DNA from: Corbicula japonica
Lineage: Eukaryota; Mollusca; Bivalvia; Venerida; Cyrenidae
Assembly: GCA_038501625.1 (NCBI GenBank)
Contig: JAZAYU010000127.1
Span: 1,178,001 to 1,242,000 of the forward strand
Direction of reading: 5' to 3'
DNA: 64,000 bases
Each line of letters opens with the position of its first letter. The stretch's first letter is position 1. The notes beneath the pieces were generated by a model. It worked only from the letters and a program-made list of their open reading frames with translations. It had not been told where the DNA came from and did no database searches. Shown in pieces: positions 59,215 through 64,000 of this stretch. A program made the position numbers and the translations under genes.

Positions 59215-59330
59215 TCAAGTGGAAGTAGTGTGGGGTCGGTGCACTCTTGAATCTGGATTAAACCACCCAGTGGCTATATGATTTGCTACTGACCGTTTTA
59301 GTCCGGCAACCACTCTGGTTCACACTTCCG
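59215..59330. repeat. Dispersed repeat related to 37625-37710
   Basis: Both share GGTGCACxxT, TTAAACC, CCAGTGGC, TTGC(C/T)ACTGACCGTT and a CC(A/G)G(C/G) joint in the same order. Family not identified. Confidence 0.5.
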
Positions 59331-62300
59331 TTAATTGATTGCGATGTATTTTTGAAATTAATCAAATAACTAAAGCATACTATCTATTTTCTATCCACTT
59401 TTGGGTATGTAGGTTATAAAAACAGTTATCTCATATCGAATATGTGTAACTAACTGTGTTAGAACAGGTTGTTTACCGTTAAACTGCCTATCTGACGTGA
59501 CTTATGATCTCAGAATCTTTAACTGGCCATGAACAATCATCAGCTTTAAATTATTTACAAATGTATCAAATTTTAATGAGCATTGGTCAAAGAGTTTTCA
59601 CGTTTGTTCTGCCGTTTTGCGTATCTGGGTATCTCGCAAAGCAAAATGCACACCAAAAGGCCGACCAGATACATCGCATATCGTAATTCGTTTTCAAATT
59701 GTTCTATTAATGTTGTTTTAATAATAATACTGTATGAAAGAAGACATCGTCAAGTTGTATAACTTACACAATGTACATACAATTAAACTTGCAACAACGA
59801 CTTATAATTCTTATAATTGAAACATTCAAATTTTTCAAATATTACAAAAAAAAAACAAACAGAAAAGGGAGAAAAGAAAAAAAAGATCTTAAAATATGCT
59901 TCCGAATGGTTTATTAGAAGTATCCTGTAGAAATGTTTTAATCGTGTATTTGTAGATATTGAACACAACAAAAATGCATGTAAAGGTTTCTGAAAATAAA
60001 ATTCATCACTCAAATAACTACTCATAATAGTACCTGCTTAAATGTCCATTGAAAATCGAAGGAATGCAAACAGAATAAACAATATACTTAATATTTCGAA
60101 GAAGACAGAAATCAACAACACTCGCATATATAATCCAGAATGGTAAGTTTTTCAGAATATCGTGTACATGTTTTAGGATGACACGATTTGTTGCCTCGTT
60201 ACGAAGATTGTTGAATAATTGTAGCATATACAAACTTTTAAACAAGAAAAGTATAACACAGAGGTGTTATATGTGGACGACATTTAAAAGAAGTTAGATG
60301 TTGGGTGTAAGAGTTCATGCAGGTGATTGATTGTTTTTAAACAAAGAAAGAATTAAGTGATAATATCTTGTTGTCTTTTATTGGCAAAGGGTATTGAACG
60401 TTGAAGGATGTGCTTGTGAATTACTTGTAGTTGTGGAACGTGTTGTAAACAAGAAGTGCGGTTTGAAATGAAATATACCGGAAATGGTATGGCCTGGGGT
60501 TAATGGTGAAGATAATGATAGACCTTGCACTTTGTGGACAGTTACACCAACATTTAATTTTCATGAAGGAGTTACCGGGAAGTTAAAAATTATCATAGCA
60601 CAAACCACATTAAATTGAATTTGCTCTGTATAAACTCAACAGTACCTTTCAAAATTGTCCTACCACGTACATGGCAATGTCTTTGGTACTTTCAGGATAA
60701 AAATCTATACTAACTTTCTATATTCAGACACAGCATCTTGATCCCGTAAACCAGGGGGCTGGGGGTGGGAGGGGGTGGGGGTGAGTCACACTGCAATACC
60801 ACCTCAAACCAAATTATTATGAACAACAGAAAAAGACATACAAAAATGGTTATACAATTTTTATTTACTTTATAGACACGAAATCACCTTCTTCTTGTAA
60901 AATAGAAACCCACTAGAACCGTCAATTTCAACATCAGAAACATTCGTAAACAAAGAACCATCATACATGTATATAGGTCACATTCACGCGCCAAAATCAA
61001 GTCACAGGATCGCCAATATTCGTAAACAAAACACAAACTTCAATATCTGCCAAGAATAACTACCTGAACATTGTCTCTTACTACATGTGCACTCTTTCTA
61101 TAACTGCTTACAACAATAAACTTTCAATTCGCATATATTTTAATTAAAATAAAACACCAACTCATCGATCTATTTATATAACCTATATATAGCTATACTC
61201 TATATATAGATCTATTTATATACCCAATTATAAATAGCTTCAGCCGGTAATTAACGTTCGCTAATGCTTAAAAGAAAACACAAAACTCATCGATCTCTTT
61301 TATAACCTGGCGCACATTCAGCATTGATCTAGAAAACGAAACTATCTGGTAGATGTAGATAACAAAAACTTACCGCAAACAATCCTATATGACTATATCC
61401 ACTCGCACTACCTAATCATGTATACATGCTTTGCGTGCTGAACGCCATCTTGAAAAACCAGAGGGGTCAGTTAAAAGTTATCACGAGAAATCACAACACT
61501 CAATTATCTGACAAAACCTACATGGAATTGCATCTTGGTCATGTAAATATTTTGTTTATATATAAACATAAAACTTTTGCATATATAACCTACGACATAA
61601 TTTAACAATAAAAGTCCACATAATCAAGCAACATAAAAAAACATTTTCCCTCTTACTAATCGGATTTCCTTGGGTAATACCGTACCATTGTACATACAAC
61701 ATGGTTCCCGTTCAGTACTCAACGATCAATATATAAAGCCGGGCCACATGGTACTCAACATTCGCTATAAACCTCTATTTAAAGCCGGGCCAATTATCCC
61801 TTTTGGGCCGGACTAGTTGTACTATAATAAAGATCATCAAGTAATAGTTACATAATAATAATATATTATGACCATAATTCGTCCAGAAAAGTAAAATATG
61901 CATATCAGGAATCGCCACACTCGCAAAACACATCCTCCCCACGCAGCGAAAAAAGAAGAGAGGAAGAGAGAGCATTAAGCAACATACGGTAACTCCCCAT
62001 TATAAATTTTAAATATTAAGGAGATATTTTGGATTTTGTCGATTCAAAAATAATTATAATTACAGGGTTTGTGTTTTCATCATTTATTTGCGTTTTTGTT
62101 ATTCAAAACAACAACAACATCTGCAAAAAGTCATACGTTTTCGGTGCAATGAAGGAGCTATAGAAGCCGTTAGTTCGTCTTTTTTCCGGCAGAAATTAAT
62201 TAACATATTCATGATAGAATTAGAAGCATATAGGGTATACTATACTTTAATCGACGTCAATGTCGAACTTTGGATAGCTCAAAGTAAAATCCGGTTCCGA

Positions 62301-63030
62301 CGAGTTCACAACGAGTGTGGACTGTACTTTGTTACTGCATTCGATTCCATGTATAGCTCCTAACTCTGCCCATATGGTGCATCGTGCATGAGATGCCGTA
62401 ATCTGGAGGAAATATTTTTGTTAATACTCGTATATGCTCTTTTCACTACGAATATATTTTCTTTTTAATTCTGAGGTTACACAAGGTGGCATAAATTGAA
62501 CAAAAATGAAGATTTGTATTTGCCGAGAAGGAATCGATAACGAATACGATTAAATTCTAAGTGTAAGATAAGTGTTATCGGGAGCTAAATAGACAATTGA
62601 AGAGATTATAAATTGGTTATTGAAGACAAAAGCTGGCATGTGTTATAGAAAGGAAATAATTCGGAAACCTCTAAATGTTTTTGACCATAAACACACTTAA
62701 AATAATTTTAAGCCTTGCTTTAATATCCCAGTTTTGTTTATCAATAATGGACTAAAATTGTTATATATACTTTTTCAAAATTTCGCAACTGATCACACAG
62801 AGTTAAGTCAATGTCTTTGTAATGAAAAATTACGGAAAAAAAATGACCAATTAAAACTTGGGTGAGTGTAATTCGCCGTTGTTTAAAATATCGTGAACTA
62901 AATGATAACATGCAGGGGTCCGTAGAAATGTTGTAAGGTCACTGAAATTATTCCATTCAATTAAAAAATGCAAAATTCTTAAAAATCCATATTCTATTGT
63001 AGTAGGGTCAACATTTTATGTTTTCATTTG
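59331..63030. other. Gene-poor region
   Basis: No supported gene. A G-rich stretch (GGGGGCTGGGGGTGGGAGGG, 60752-60771) could form a G-quadruplex. Small palindromic AT stretches (TATATAGATCTATTTATATA near 61202) occur. An open frame of 91 codons at 62088-62363 has no recognisable feature. Confidence 0.4.
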
Positions 63031-63075
63031 GTCCCCCGTTGGGCGCCAGATTGTTACACTAGGTGTATGGGGGTA
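63031..63075 (-). mobile_element. LTR end with tRNA-Lys-type primer binding site
   Basis: On the minus strand, ...GTGTAACA (an LTR-like end, 63052) is followed after a 3-base gap by TGGCGCCCAACGGGGGAC, which fits the tRNA-Lys primer-binding site used by many LTR retrotransposons. The LTR would lie to the right (TGTTACACTAGG on the plus strand) and the interior to the left, but no gag/pol frame is seen, so only a remnant or solo junction is supported. Confidence 0.45.
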
Positions 63076-63236
63076 AACGCAAACAAGTATAACTGGCTTT
63101 CACTTTTTAATGTATGTCAAAATCATACGTTACAGCAAACGTAACTGGAATCAATGAAGACCAATCATACTGATCATACTGATCATACCAATCATACCGG
63201 CTCTGAAATACATAAATGAAACAGTGCTTACACAAT

Positions 63237-64000
63237 GACTAACTAATAAGAAAGCACTAGTTTAAATTAACATAAAGAATAAATGACTAACTAATTAGAA
63301 AGCACTAGTTTAAATTAAATCAAAGAATAAATGACTAACTAATTAGAAAGCACTAGTTTAAATTAACACAAAGAATAAATGACTTACTAATTAGAAAGCA
63401 CTAGTTTAAATTAACACAAAGAATAAATGACTAACTAATTAGAAAGCACTAGTTTAAATTAACACAAAGAATAAATGTTAACAGCTGTTAAGTTGGATCC
63501 CTTCCTATTGTAGCTAAAACAGCATCAGGAACGGGATGGTAGTTTGGAGCGGTTCATTACTAATTAGAAAGCACTAGTTTAAATTAACACAAAGAATAAA
63601 TGACTAACTAATAAGAAAGCACTAGTTTAAATTAACACAAAGAATAAATGACTAACTGATTAGAAAGCACTAGTTTAAATTAACACAAAGAATAAATGAC
63701 TAACTAATTAGAAAGCACAAGTTTAAATTAACACAAAGAATAAATGACTAACTAATTAGAAAGCACTAGTTAAATTAACACAAAGAATAAATGACTAACT
63801 AATTAGAAATCACTAGTTTAAATTAACACAAAGAATAAATGACTAACTAATTAGAAAGCACTAGTTTAAATTAACACAAAGAATAAATGACTAACTAATT
63901 AGAAAGCACTAGTTTAAATTAACACAAAGAATAAATGACTAACTAATTAGAAAGCACTAGTTTAAATTAATACAAAGAATAAATGACTAACTAATTAGAA
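63237..64000. repeat. 48-bp tandem array, runs off the window end
   Basis: Unit GACTAACTAATTAGAAAGCA then CTAGTTTAAATTAACACAAAG and AATAAAT; about 14 copies here. Interrupted by a non-repeat stretch of about 80 bp (about 63477-63560). A short GATCATACC-type microrepeat precedes it (63165-63200). It directly adjoins the LTR-like end and may be an expansion inside that LTR. Confidence 0.92.

Noticed and set aside
61195..61235. Small AT palindromes near 61.2 kb as regulatory dyads
   Set aside because: Low-complexity TATATA sequence; no context supporting function.
62088..62363. 91-codon protein
   Set aside because: No homology recognised, no promoter or splice signals, and composition typical of chance frames in AT-rich DNA.
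63237..64000. CRISPR-like array in the 48-bp repeats
   Set aside because: Contiguous satellite without spacers.

Overview
The window looks like bivalve-mollusc genomic DNA. That is an inference from replication-dependent histone genes in single-strand quintets, an AT-rich intergenic background, molluscan-style SINE/MITE repeats and BEL/Pao and non-LTR retroelements; nothing in the sequence names the species. The core is a histone locus. Every histone gene is intronless and is followed about 26-37 bp after its stop by the 16-nt histone mRNA stem-loop.

Layout. 1-4.75 kb: a minus-strand quintet (reading H3, H4, H2B, H2A, H1; H1 is cut by the window edge). 4.75-31.6 kb: no complete host gene; mostly nested transposons, namely foldback MITEs, a decayed 3.1-kb LINE inside a palindromic MITE, an internally deleted BEL/Pao element inside another MITE, a 42-bp minisatellite, and a PIF1-like helicase fragment between about 450-bp inverted repeats. 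A few open segments with good splice signals may be orphan exons. 32.04-32.54 kb: exactly 500 Ns, so order and orientation across this point rest on scaffolding. 32.5-42.3 kb: a divergent, heavily invaded plus-strand histone unit (H1 3' end, spacer with a 4.58-kb foldback transposon, H3 with a SINE in its leader, and an H4 promoter whose gene is gone). 42.3-45.66 kb: noncoding DNA rich in hairpins, ending in a retroelement tail that abuts an H1 leader. 45.66-56.26 kb: H1, H3, H4, H2B, H2A, H1, a damaged H3, and H4, all plus strand, with a unit length of about 6.34 kb (H1 start to H1 start). 56.65-59.19 kb: a 14-copy array of about 165-bp repeats with short inverted ends. 59.2-63.0 kb: nothing recognised. 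63.0-64.0 kb: an LTR/primer-site-like junction and a 48-bp tandem array that runs off the end.

The left quintet (1-4752) is a nearly identical inverted copy of 47559-52309, and the two arms differ by roughly one base in net length. The five genes supply the nucleosome core (H2A, H2B, H3, H4) and linker (H1). Four of the five promoter types (H1, H2A, H2B, H4, not H3) carry the same 11-bp TAAGTAGGTCA element beside the TATA box. It fits the ROR/REV-ERB-type response element consensus and may co-regulate the set.

The most striking pattern is that all four copies of a CAA-tailed retroelement/SINE 3' end that I can find in the window join histone DNA about 21-26 bp downstream of a histone TATA box, at the expected transcription start (two H3 genes, one H4 remnant, one H1). 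The two H3 junctions fall within 1 bp of the homologous position. This suggests a retroelement family that targets histone transcription starts. A second novelty is four tandem 150-bp modules at 43.3-43.85 kb. Each has an outer dyad and two inner hairpins, one of them capped by a GNRA-type loop that changes between copies (GCGA, GTAA).
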